NCBI GenBank assembly: GCA_034638255.1
Contig: JAWPGT010000052.1
Coordinates: 1-64,000, forward strand
From: Coprinus comatus
Taxonomy: Eukaryota; Basidiomycota; Agaricomycetes; Agaricales; Agaricaceae
Direction of reading: 5' to 3'
DNA length: 64,000 bases
This document shows positions 25,434 through 38,600 of this stretch, piece after piece (the first letter of the stretch is position 1; the number at the start of each line of letters is the position of its first letter). The notes under the pieces were generated by a model. It did no database searches, had not been told where the DNA came from, and saw only the letters and a list, made by a program, of their open reading frames with translations. The position numbers were made by a program, and so were the translations under genes.

Positions 25434-26301
25434 GTTATCTCTCTTATGCCTATGTGCAATATGCCGAATCCAGATGTGAGAAAAAGAGCCATTGTACACG
25501 AGGTTAGTACAAAATGGAAATCGGGGGTATATCCATATCTATACTAACAGTTATTGTAAGAATGTCGTTCAGGTGGTAGTCGGGAAACGATTTGAACGGT
25601 TATCGATGGCGGTCGTTTCAGAGTAGGGTTGGAAGTGGTTTTGAGAGTTGGTTGGTGAGAAAAGGGAAGGCGTGTCTGCTGAGTCAGTGAAAGGTTCCGC
25701 TATGATATATAAAGATGGGATTCCTGTTTATTCTGGATCCTTTTATGACGTCATGGATGACAGATATCTTAGGGACATGGGTATTTCCTGGTATTTCGCT
25801 TGTGATGTTTCGAATATATATTTTATATGAATCGAGATTAATTTTGTTGATTTATGTAGAAAATGAGCCTTAGGTTTTAATTCATGAGATGTATGTACCA
25901 CTACTTCGGACAAAAGGACATGGTTCATCGATATATGTATTTGAAGTAGCTTCACGGGAGAAGGAGAAGGAACACACTCTTAAGCGACGAGGAACCAACA
26001 ACATAAACAACCGAATCCCTGGGGACTGAGGAAGCTTGAAGATCTCGGACAAGGGTGTATATTTGCGAACGGCTCACAGGGTTTGCAAAAGTAGAACGAA
26101 TAACAATAACACACATACACATTTTCAATTGATAATTTATCAGTTTAGTTCCTGTGCAGTTCTAGGAAATAGAACATATACACACGGTGGGAATACATTT
26201 ATACATGGATTTTAGATACACGGATTTCAGATACTGTATTACAAATAAAATGACAAGAGGGCACAAAATATGAATACAAGTTTTACTGGGAAACCCCTGA
26301 T
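25434..26301. other. Intergenic between the two microprotein genes
   Basis: No gene called. A 60-codon plus-strand frame at 25648-25830 has no supporting feature. Confidence 0.4.
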
Positions 26302-26652
26302 TTACTCGAGTGCGGCTACTTCGCGAATAACGGTGTCGTCATCCATTAATCTGCGAGATGGGCCAATATAATTATCAATATCAGGATCCTAGAGTAAGTG
26401 ACCAAGGATTCTTGAACTCACTTTTGTTGGCACCCTCATGAGTTTTCTTAGACTTTCCTTCCGCTTCGTACCCAAGATAATAAGCCAACCCTGTAAGGCC
26501 CATAAGACCGGCAATACCCATGTACTACATGTTTGATATTTATATTGACAAGGAGAAACCAATTAATCAAAACACACCATTCTCTGGTTCTCATGCCCTG
26601 CACCTTTCCCAGCACCTGAAGCCAATTGACGGATAACTCGTGAGGTAAACAT
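26302..26652 (-). CDS. Microprotein with basic N-terminus and one Gly/Leu helix (copy 2)
   Basis: Exons 26578-26652 (MFTSRVIRQLASGAGKGAGH), 26422-26524 (YMGIAGLMGLTGLAYYLGYE then a Lys-rich linker) and 26302-26388 (DPDIDNYIGPSRRLMDDD to the stop). About 87 residues: presequence-like start, one membrane helix, hydrophilic acidic tail. The intron 1 junction is in phase. At the second junction exon 2 has one base too many (AACAAAA before GTGAGT) for the clearly coding exon 3 frame; a three-A run would fit exactly. Either a slipped homopolymer or an unrecognised splice choice. Probably a mitochondrial membrane microprotein, by composition only. Confidence 0.55.
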
Positions 26653-29600
26653 GTCAACGATTTAAAGGAGATGTGATGTTGTAAGCAATGATAAGTTGAA
26701 GTTGACCTCAGTTGCAGTGCTAAGTAAATGTGGAGTGAAGACAAGCGTCTAAACCAATTGGAGTGATCTTATATACACGTTATGCGAAACTTTGTGGGGG
26801 TTAATGCGACACTTGATGTCATGAGAGCCACTTTAACGGAAATATGTTCTAGACTTGTTGTCTCAGAAGTCACGAAAGTTACGTTGTTGATCATAGAATG
26901 GTCGACAGACATCAGACCCCGACCACCAGAAGGTCAGTAGCACCCTGTTGGGATTTCATACCACGTTGAGAATAGAACGTGAATATGGTTTTTTTTCAAC
27001 TTAATGAATGTTTGATATTTCGGTCACTAGTTTCCGCGCATCAAGTGTGGGTGAAGTGTAGCGAAGAAGTTTGTCGGAAGAAAACTTGGATTCACTATTT
27101 ATTATTGAAAAAATTGCCATTCATCATTCAATCGGTTCCGAGGTAGTGGTCGATGTGTAGAACACCACGGTGATCAAATAAACATGAAGATCATGAACGT
27201 TCGAATCTATTGGTTTGTTAACACCGCAGATCACTTCTTCGACACTTGTGTACGATAGTAGATATCCATCAGCAGTTACAGACCTGCGGCCAGTAACCTT
27301 AGAACGTGATCATCGCGCCTGTCATAAGCTCCTACAGACCCGAATTTTAAAAGAAACACTTTGAATTTATTGACGCTGTCGATGAGGGGGTTGAGGTGAG
27401 AATCCGAATCCCCGAGTGGCAATGAGGGGTCTCTGCCACTTACTTTTCGTCCCACCATGTTCTTCAATTTACATGTATCTCAAAAGCAATCCCGTTGAAT
27501 CTTTGACTTGTCAGATTTTAGGAATCCTGCCACATAACCCACTTGAACTTCTAGTAGTACGAATAAGTACTAGTGGTTATATTAATAATTTCATCAAATG
27601 CCATAACCAGGGGTGCGCAGCATGGTACTTTGTACAGTAGTACTGTATAACACGTTATTACTACATCTGCATCCTAAGTATATGTGACATTTGAACAAGT
27701 AAATGGTCAATATTCACACCCTAGTAGAATCATATTGAAGAAAGGATCCTTCAGCGCAAGAATCCCAACATGCGATTCTTCTAATATTGATGTTTTGGAT
27801 TGACTTTCTAAATGCGCCATCTAGGCTTGGTGGTATTATATCATTGAAGCACAGGCCATTTGAGGTCTCCCACCTCAACTAGGACCTGTATTTAATTACT
27901 GCTTCCATGGCAGCTTCGGATAATTCACTCGTTGTCAATGACAACAGGTGTACTTGTCAAACATAAGTGCTATTTCTACTAAGTTTGAATACTGTATGTA
28001 GTACAGAAGTGTCAAGTATGATTACATATGTGCACGAATCTTATGTCAAGTTATTAATCATTTAATACTCTTCCTCCTTACTCTGCGTTCTGACATCGGG
28101 AACCTTGGGTATCATCACAGCATTTCACAAAATTTGAACAAGTTCCGGGTTGTCAAGTCCGAGCAAGAAAAAATTGCTGCATAAGGATTCAGTGCTTGAT
28201 GTATCCCTTGGTTCTTCAGACTGACATGTGGTATGGAATCTGAGAGACGGTTGATGAATTCTCCGAAAACCAACCAGAGATATCAGACTGTTATAACTTC
28301 ATAGTTATATCCTTCAGTAAATAAGTTTGATGTATAGTAAGCAATAACAGCTTCTGAATCCCCGAAACAGATCAAAAGGTGTTCACGAGCGGTATCTCCT
28401 GGGATTCAGAGAAGTTGAGTTATTCAAAGCCAGAAGGTGTTGTAAAAGGAAAAGACAGGGACTATTTGTGATATATCATGATCATCACTCTCTCTCCTAG
28501 TGCTACCGCCCGTACTTGAAGCGAAGATCACCTATCCAGGGTCATAGATTTGACAGATCATGATATACACCATTGCATAGTATATTTAGTTCTCCTCCCA
28601 ACTTCACTTTTTTCCAAAGGTGCTACTGTGTGGCGAAATGCCGGGTGTATCTGATGCATAGAGGGCGATTGGGCCTCATTTCAAACCTCGGATAGAAACT
28701 CCTAGCCGAGGGAACAACAAGTCTGGGAATAGAAAGTCTAGACTTACTCTTACTATACCACACCTCAACCGCACTTCATCTTTAGCACTCAACCACATTT
28801 CCACACGAGTTCTGACTTTCTAGAACGATTGCTCACTGTACAAGGAATGTAAACATCTTTTTTCTTCTTTCGAAAGCTTATCAGAGTGTGGTAGTAGTAC
28901 TACCGGGTTCTTCTACCGAGCACTCGGCCGTAGGTTTGCTTAAGGAGAATTAATATACATACTTGTACTCCCACTATCACTAGTATTCCCAAACCCGACT
29001 TAAGTAACCAATTTTATTAAATAAACTCGGGCTGAAGCAAAGAAATGTAATTCCCTCTCCGAGGACTTCTGTACAGTGTAAAATCCACAGCCGTTCCTTT
29101 TAAAGTAAACAGAAAAGAGTTGTATATATAAGTAACATCTTTCCGAGGACTTGCAGGGCATTTGACCCACAGATATTCTCTTGACAATAAATAAAAAGGA
29201 TGCATATGTTAGTGGGAGAAATAAGGGAGCACCGTAATAACTAATTCAAGATCAAACTCGGTTTCTCTTGATAGCAAATAAATCAGTGGTAGAAGAGCGA
29301 TAGAGAAGGACGGAAGATTGATTTCAATTGTTTTGCCTGTAAAAACAGAGCATCATAAGTCCATGATTTGAAGGTGGACCGCGTATCCGAACAAGGAACG
29401 AAGGTGAGTAATTTCTAATCTCGTGGAACTTCATTTTGTTTTTTATGTTTTCATTCCCAATATAATGGATATGCCACGGAGTCAAAGTTGTGATGGTTTC
29501 CTTTTACATTGTGCCGATCAACCGGTGATAAAAAATAAGAAAAAACAGCACAGCGTGAAAGAAGCCCATCTTTCATTGAACCCTCTCAGGTTGGTTGTGT

Positions 29601-32600
29601 GAGAGAGGCCGGGAACAAAGCAACCCCGAAATAAAGAATCCCCCACACAATCCAACAAAGAATTCTTCTGAGGTTAGAATTAATCAGCCACACAAAGTCT
29701 ACTGATTTGCAAAGGTAGGTGTTTGAGGCTTTGGGGTATACCCCTAACTTCTAAGCGTTTTGATGACAAGAACCTTCGATTCGCCGCCACGAGAATTGGG
29801 GTGATGATGAAGTTCGGGATGTAAATGGTCTCCTGAGGAGAGCTGGCAAGTGCCATCTGATGGCCTCGTTGCATCAAACCTGTTTCATCTCTTTAAATCG
29901 TAAATCTTGATTTGAAATTTTGAAAATTCTTACTACGTTCTGTGGTTATTACTATGGATAACGGTCATAGTGCAGACTTGTGAAGTCAGTAGAGCGCATG
30001 TCGTCCTTTATCCAAAAAAAAAGTAGAGGCTGTAGATAGTAGAAAACTTAAGTTTGAGGCGATGCAATGAACACGAGGCGGTACGTATCTTTCCGTTATG
30101 GCACCTACCTAAAGATACTACAATCGTGTGAATGGGAGGTATATCCATGGCGAAGTCCCGAAGCCTCAAACATGCGGAACAGGTGCCACCCAAGCGAGAA
30201 AAGGACTGAGCTGACATTCCAGAATTCCATTGGGCGTACCCGTTCGTTAGGATCCTAAGGTCGTTTTCAGTATTTGGTCACGTTATACCAGGAAGTGCTC
30301 GGGAGAAGAACTAGCTTTGCGAACTAGTATACTATGTAGCACAAGTGTTGCCATAGCCCCAAAATGTCAGGTACTTCAGCGTTTCTTTTCTTTTTTTTTA
30401 CATTCTTTCGCTCCTTTTATATGAGAGTCATCGAGCAACCTAAGATCTATCGAGAAGAGCTGCACAAGTCTCAGGATACACAGCTTCAAGCACGCTCCGC
30501 GCGTTACTTTACATTGGTCAATCACTGCTTTGTTTCTCATACCGACTGAAATAAGGTCCAAATTACAACTCAGCGATATTGCTAATGAATTATCGAGCAG
30601 ATTACAGTTCTTCCGAGAAAAAATAGCGTATCATTCATCAATACTGCTGATTGTCACTGTCACCGGTGCTTCAGTAATTCAATCATCATCTGACCAGATC
30701 CTTTCATAGTCTTGACATGTATATAAAAATAATCATAACATACTGTAGATTTTCAGGGGGCCTGTATGTTGTGAAGTTGTCGTCCGGATATAAATTAATA
30801 ATTTTTTACTTCTACGATCTCTCCCGCGAGTATGAAAAACTTGGGAGTGACAATCGGGTAGCTGTGTAGTTTACTCTTGTTCGGGACGCTCTCATGGTGT
30901 ATAAAAATAAAACATGGTGTCCAAGACAAAATGCTATCATACACGATACCCTCACTGCAATTGGTATTCGCAATTTTAGATACTTGCTGTAACTTGTCGC
31001 TACGTACTATGCATTGACAAAATCGGTAAGTGGTAGTAACCGATCACCATCCTCTTCCTAGTTCCAATTTTCATACTTGAAAAAACTCACTCCCCCAAAG
31101 TATGTAGGGTAGAAACACATTTATCGCTCCAAGAGTCCAGCGACTGGGTCATAACTTAAAGGCTATGAATGAAGAAGTCGAGAATCATCAGAGATTCGAA
31201 GATTAAATATCCTTCACAATGGTTGGGATAGGGATCTAAACTTGGGCCGACAAGAGTGCGCATGGTAGTGAATGCCACAATCAACGAGATCATTGCCAGC
31301 CAAGGTTATATGCCCTTACATTTGGTATGTATAGCTTTTGTTTTCATGGCAATTTTTACTACCAACTTATGCATGAAATTGATAATTTGTGTTTGTCTAG
31401 CTTAGTGAGGAACGAAAGCAAATGCTGATTATGGTTATCTCCTCCCGGCGGCTGAGGGAGAAATACTGTGATAGAAGCAAGATGAGAGCCAAGGAAGCGG
31501 TTCGCGTGAAAACACGATGCAGGTACCACCTGCCGTTTTGTACTATGTAACACCCGTTCTGACAAAGTCATACATTCATGACGCAGACATGACGTCACAT
31601 TGACATCAACAAATAATAACTGTATTGAATTGGCATGAAAAAATCAAATCCTGTTTTACACCAGGAGGTGACCTTCAATTTCAAAATAGTGTAACTCCTA
31701 GAACCTGTATAATTGTTAAAGAAAAAAACATAACATGAAAAAAGAATGAAAACAGAAGACTGCAAGATGTAGGTACTACGACTGTCTCCAAATGTAGATG
31801 CGATGTTGTACAAGAAATGAAAATGAACATAACAAAGCCATATAATAATCTGTCCTAGCGGATTGCATACGATAATTTTTGATGAGCCTATGACCAACCG
31901 GCTGGTTGCGATAGTTCAAGAAGTAATGTTCAAGGAGGGAGGACATTCCAGCCGGGTGCGCCTCTGGATTCATTGTAATTGTCAATGGCGTCCTCTCGGA
32001 GTGTCCAGACATTGAAGGACTGGAAGTTTGTGCCCATAAATACACATATGCCGAGTACGTTGATCATTTATGGATGGTCAATGGTATGTGGCTGAGACGA
32101 GTGTGGAAGAGGGTATGATGTTGGAAGGTCTAAAGGTGACCGAGGTATGTAAGGGACATAAGATGAAGTTATCGCAGCGGGTGTTTATCTTCGAGCGACA
32201 TAGCGCCAGTAGCTGGAGTTGGGAGGCTATGTAAATTTGTCGTGAATATCATTGTCTAATGAGGGAATGATTCAACCACTGACCTCTGTACCAGGAGTGG
32301 ATTCATCTGAAGAAAGGTGCCAACACTACGTCAGATATGTCTTCAGGGATTAAAGCAAATGGCTTACGATCTCTGACGCATTCCCAAATGTCGACGCCGC
32401 GACCCCTAGGATCCCATACACCGCATTGACTGTAGAGAGCCCAATGGACATTGAGCTCCCAGATGCGTGTAGCATTACTGATGACAGTGCCGGGCATTGT
32501 GTAGCTGGATGGGCGAGGTTGAAGTATTTTTGAAGACAGTTTGAAGGGATGTGCAGACTGCACTGACTACTGGGGGACTAAGAAATTACGGAGGCTTATA

Positions 32601-35600
32601 TATAAAGACCCATAAGATCTTGGTAGATAGGGCACGACGACTTGTGTTGTTCTGCTGGATCTCGATCTGTTCCCGGAATGGAAATCCCAAACTCTCTGGG
32701 ATGCTAACCCAAAATGGAAAAATTTCCAATCCCGCATTTCCTGGGATTCATTCCTAGGATTCCCTTTCGACACGCCTATGCCAAAAGGCTCGGAGTCTTA
32801 CCTTCAGGTCATACCAAGGTCATACTTGCTCTTACTAACGACTTAGATCTCCAGTCTACCTTTTACAAACCAATGATGCCACTACAACTCCAGGACTCTC
32901 GACAACGTGCTATATGCTACTAGTATCTAGTTTCTGATATTAATATAAGATACGATTTGAACAGTCCTGGAAGGGTGTTAAAGACAGCGCTCACAGTATC
33001 TTGGTCTACTCCGCGTTCTTCAACTATTTTTCATACCGAAGGTTTCAAGCTGCGGATGAGTAATTCACTACAGGGTCGCTACGATTCTCTATAACCGGAC
33101 AGGTCGTGCCTCATAGACGTTTTATAATCTATTGATATACATACATATCAAATTTCTACCTAAAACTACCTCGGTGTTGATTATCCTCACTTGAGTTCCA
33201 TGTTCTATTTTTTTTTAACGCTACTCAGCGTGAAACAAATCCCGGTGGTTTCTCCTTGGAGTCAAAACCTTGGTGTAGAGAATTTGGCCGACCATGCTAC
33301 CATAGAGGACGAATACGGCCACTGTGCAGTACAGATACTCGCACCGGATAGTGTCAAATTTCAATAGCATGACCAATGGTCCGATTAGGATGGCTTGGGT
33401 CTTTTTTCCTTCGAGCAAGTATAGTACCAAGGCGTGCTGTACCTAAATGGACTTATGTCCTCCCGTTAGTGATAACAGTCCTTCGGACGGTCCTCTCGGT
33501 TTGATTCTATATCTTACTAGACCAGAGGCACAAGATTTTGATAGATTCCAAATATGTTGAAGGTCCCTCGAAGAGTTCTATTGTGCAGATCAATTCTTGC
33601 AGCACCTGTACTGGGTACGCCAGAACGTATTCGCATCTGACCTGCAAGTTGAAGTTGTCTTGCGTCGTTCGTAGAGATCCCTTCTCCATTTGGTAACATC
33701 CGGCTTTAGTCTGTTAATGTATTTAACGCCTAGAAGTAATCATCCGGCTTCCTCACAATCGCATGTGTGGCCTCGTTGAATGCCTCATTCCATACCCTCT
33801 CTAAGTACGCTCTTGATAGTCAGATGTTGGAGCTCTATATAATTGATCACACATACGTCTGTGTGCTAAAAATGTACATATACAATCTGGTATTGCAGGT
33901 GATGATGCAACATCGCAGAACGGCAGCATCACCGACCCGCTGAGTTGAATATAAGAAAGATGCCAAAAAAACCCTTTTGTACGTAGACGCGACCTACAAA
34001 TAGCCAAGGAGGAAAATGTGTCCTGAGACATCATATAGCATTAGCGTTCCTAATAAGATCTGTCACTTCACTCTTTTTGAGGAAGTACCCCAAAACTCTA
34101 AACACCAGACTCGTGGGTAATGGTAATGACCAGTGGGAGAATCCCCCCCTCTCGCCCTCTCGGGAGTCTCTTAGTGCCTAGAATGGTGTTCCTCTCTCAG
34201 CGGGTTGTCTACATAATAAATTCTCTGCAATCCTACATGGCGAAGGCTGGGAGATTAAACTTCATTCTAAGGCCCTGTAATCGCAGTGAACGAAATACCG
34301 TTATTGTATACCATCAAATGCTGATGCTTAACGTTCACGCGGGTGTTGAGAGTCGAGACTCGAGACTTTGGAACCATTTATGCCCGATGATCTACATAAA
34401 ATTGCCTTCAAGTCAAACAAACAAGCGATAGGAAGTTCGACCATCGGTGTCACATATAGCGTAATGATAACGACCAGGTATCACTCCGGCTTTGAATACT
34501 AACTCGTCGGATTGAGACCACGGCTCAAGCTAAGTGCGTCTCTGTCCGGACTCAGTGATATGAATTTTAATTTTCTATCGGCTAGGAATCCGTATGTGTG
34601 GTATACGGTATTTATGGCTACATTGAACCCTTACCATTGTTTCCGATGACTACGCTTAGTTATGTGTATATCATTCAAACGCGACAGCACTCCTTCAAGC
34701 ACGTTGTTGAACACGAGGGATCGGATTTATCATTAACATGATCATCCAGGACATGTGTCTCAAATTATATCATGGGCTGTATTATTAAAGGATGTATATC
34801 GAGTTGTGCTTCAGCATCCAATGAACGCAGTGACCCCATGACCCGGAACGACTGAGTGAACGTGGAGATTGAAGGAAGTCTCGGTATAATATTAACTTAG
34901 GATTCGCAGTACCCGGCTTATGTTAGTTACTCCTGATCCTGGTACAAAGCTAATACTAAGAGTATAGCCGACTCACCCGTGGTGACCGAGTAAACCCATA
35001 ACCCTCAAGTAGTCCCTCTTCGAAAACCAAGTTACCGAGTTAACTTCGTAATAATTACATCCAGATTTTCTTGACTTTTTCAGTCACTTCTGTCTTCTGT
35101 CTTCTATCTTGTCTTCTGTCTTCGAAAGTAAGAAATGAACACACGAATGTAATATGTGTGTTCATGTTTGATTGTTAAGTTGGACAAGAAAGATTGTTCC
35201 CATCTCAGCTACTAGTACTTGAGTGATAGTATGTCATCATAGCACTATAGGAAAGTAACTACCAGTCAATGTGTTATTAGCATGTTTATAACGTTTGGCT
35301 ATTCATCAGATGATGCCATAAATCACTCAGCAATCGACCCTTCAATACGACTGTCATCCCCACAAGCCGGTACCACACACGAAGAGGTTCATAAAACCGG
35401 TAAATTCTGAAGTTTGTTCAGGCCTGTGGCGTGCTCAGTACAGGTGTATTGCCGGGACATGTGTATGAAGTATCCTAGAGTATCCCTTAGAAGTTAGAAC
35501 ATGCAAATAATACTAATCGTCATCTATTGAAAGTATCACCATCCCGAAATCAGGAAGTTACCTCATTCAAAAAGCCTAATGTGTTTATACGTTTCAGATA

Positions 35601-38600
35601 TAGTAGCCTCTCTATCACACTAGTGTAGTAGCAGACCTAGACCCTTCTATAACTTGCAGGTTGTATGATATTCACTTCAAGCATCCCAAGAATAAACTTA
35701 TCTCAACTTCCAACCGGGTTCCCCAAGCACAAGCAACGGCGCACAGATAAGCTTGAAGTAGTAGATAGATACCATTCAGGCCTCAGGTGTAATGCGTTGA
35801 TAGTTTGATTAATCTTGGCAGTACTGCCTTCAAGCCTGCTTCACAACCCGAGCCCTCAAGGCGGCTCCGATTGTCTTTTGCTGACAGAAGTCCGAGAGAG
35901 TCGGTGAATAAAGCACTGCGAGGTGCCGAGACACGGCTTATTTTCCCTGAGCTTACAAAAACGGTAGTAGTGTCTCCCATCTGTCGCCAGACCGTTTGAT
36001 GTATTTATAGTAACTACACCCTTACGAAGGATTAAACAACTACGTACCATGAGCGGTCAGTATCGCCAGGCCCAACAGAGTTAAATGTTTGTGATCCGAG
36101 GGTATCATTTCAAAATATTCAAGGGAACTTGAAAGTGTTCTTGAGATTCCACAGACTTTCATTATTTTAAGTGGGAGAGTGGGTCCTGGAAGTTATCCAT
36201 CTAATCGGTCAGGAGTTCAGCGGTTGTGCACTTAGGGATAGTAGAATTATTATCCGCTTATTCTTGGAAGAGACGGAAATTAAAGAAAATGGCTTTTATG
36301 TAGGAGGAAATGACTACAGGATTTTTACATCCGCGTGCTTCCAAAGGCAACAACATTCAAACCTTACAAAATTCTTCTCTGAAGGTTATTCTATCTGGAA
36401 AATGAACAGTTCATCTTATGATTCCATCACGACTCAGTGATGGGGGGTGTCGATAGACCCTCAAAAGAACAAGACCTATCATAGTACTATGTAGTTCAGG
36501 TTGGCATTGACGAATGGTTTACCACCGTATGGTAAATTGTACTATCCAAGGCGCCATTTTGAAAACCACTACCTCGTCTATAGTCAGCCACTCAGAAGAG
36601 AATAAGGATCAACCGGACGTAAATTACCTAACCCGTCATACGATGATCTTTTTGCAAGACTTGAAGTAAATTTGGCAAGAGCCTATTATAAAGGCGTGCG
36701 CTTTTCCGAGGACTGAATGAAATAAATAGAACAACTAAATACATTTGAACAAAACTTCTGATTCCGGGATTACTATTGAGCACCGCGCGTAAGTCTTGTT
36801 TTTAGCACACAATCCCGCGAAGCTCAAGACTCAAGGCTTCAGGGGATCGACATTCAACGTCATCCTTGACCACTATCCTAGACACCTTTGAGATTAACCC
36901 CATACTACATTAAGAAGCAAGAGGCTCTCTTATTCAGACTCCAAAGTCCTCCAGTGTACAGTGACTTTGGAGCCACCTGATTTAGCGAAGACGTCATCAA
37001 TTCCAAAAAAGATAGATGTGGTAGCACTTTCCCTCGGTGTCTATTTATCATGATACTGAATCCTGATGATGTAAGTAATACTATGCCCTTTGGAGAAGGA
37101 ATGCGTCACTGCAGACTTAGGGTACCAATGTATATTCCATCATACAAGGAATCTGTGAATCAAATATACAATATGACAATCGATAGGCTCGAGTGGATGT
37201 TAGTGTCTTACTATTTTCCGGAAGTTGATGCTCTATAGTACGAAGTTAGATAATCGAGATCAACACTTCGGATTATACCATGATGCTCATTTAAGGTCAG
37301 TACACATATTGCATACCATCTATAAGCATTGATCAAGTAGTGATTAATATATTAAGCCTGAGAATAGGTTTAATAAGTCATGAGAGCTTAGGAACTTGAT
37401 TGACAAGTCAATGCCATATTTTCTATAAGCACATCATAGATAACCTCATGGACAATGGTCATCAGTCCCTTCAACTTAAATCAAGCAAGTTCCTGAAGTT
37501 CAGCTGAAACATGAATCAGTCAAGCACATAAATGATATCAGTGTAATGACAAACTCAGGAGAGATTTTAGTCAACAGCTTAGTTTGACTGCATGTTGCTG
37601 CCATTATCTACATCGCCCGGATCATTGGGTAGGATTCGTTGGGACAGCGTTGGGACCATCCAAGCCAGTGCCAAGTGGCATGGAAGAGTCTACCCATCCA
37701 TATATACAATTCATACTTAAAATAAAGTATATACGTGCGTGCCATTAGTAAGATGAAATTTGTGCAGCAGTGAGTTTTTGGGACCCAGATTCGCAATAGG
37801 CCTTATTTAGAACAACCTAGGTTCAGTACGGAGTATTGTTGAATCTAGACCTCGCCTTAATAGGACGGCTAGCTTTTTTTTTTTTTTTACGTCGTGGAGG
37901 TATGGCTCATCAAAACATTCCCGGCAATGTACCCGTACTTTAAATGCCATGTCAAAAATGCCAAAATGCCCGATGAATTGAAATTGTAATCATTTATCTA
38001 TACAAAGTAAGTAATTCTATCGTTGCAATCCAGGCACGAAAAATAAAAACTCTTCACATGGGATTGCAAGGATTGCAAGGATGTGCCAGGGTGTGACTAG
38101 TTAAAATCCAAATATAATTTTACACAAGTACGTGTGCAGATCCGTACCTATTTGATCATTATCGAACTGCCAAGTTTAGATACACTGCGTGGGTGACTCG
38201 ATAATCTAACTGGATTATCAAGGACATACCTAAACTTTACTCTGAGACCCACGCTCACGAGTAAAGTAAAGCTTGGATAAATACTCGCTAGTACTTGATA
38301 ATCTGTGTGGATTACCAAGTCACTGGCACAGTGGATATCTGAAAATTCCTTGAATGCAGTACGTCAAGACCCAAAAACGACTGACATTATGCTGAAAAAA
38401 AAAAGATTTACGATACACTTACCCTCGATTATTTCCCATGTTCACTAGTATCACAAGGTACATATTACAATCCACCGATCACTGTCGAACGGGCATTGAG
38501 GGGATGTCGGGAATTTGAAGTTTATGAGATGGGATCCCAATCAATCCCAGTCCACAGTTGACCGGAAAATCTTGTTTCACCCTGTTTCACCTAGCCAGAG

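Noticed and set aside
31776..32563. Possible two-exon small gene on the minus strand
   Set aside because: Fragments look protein-like but no donor/acceptor pair joins them in frame.
33221..34034. Hydrophobic minus-strand frames
   Set aside because: Short, in changing frames, with no recognisable motif; at most remnants.
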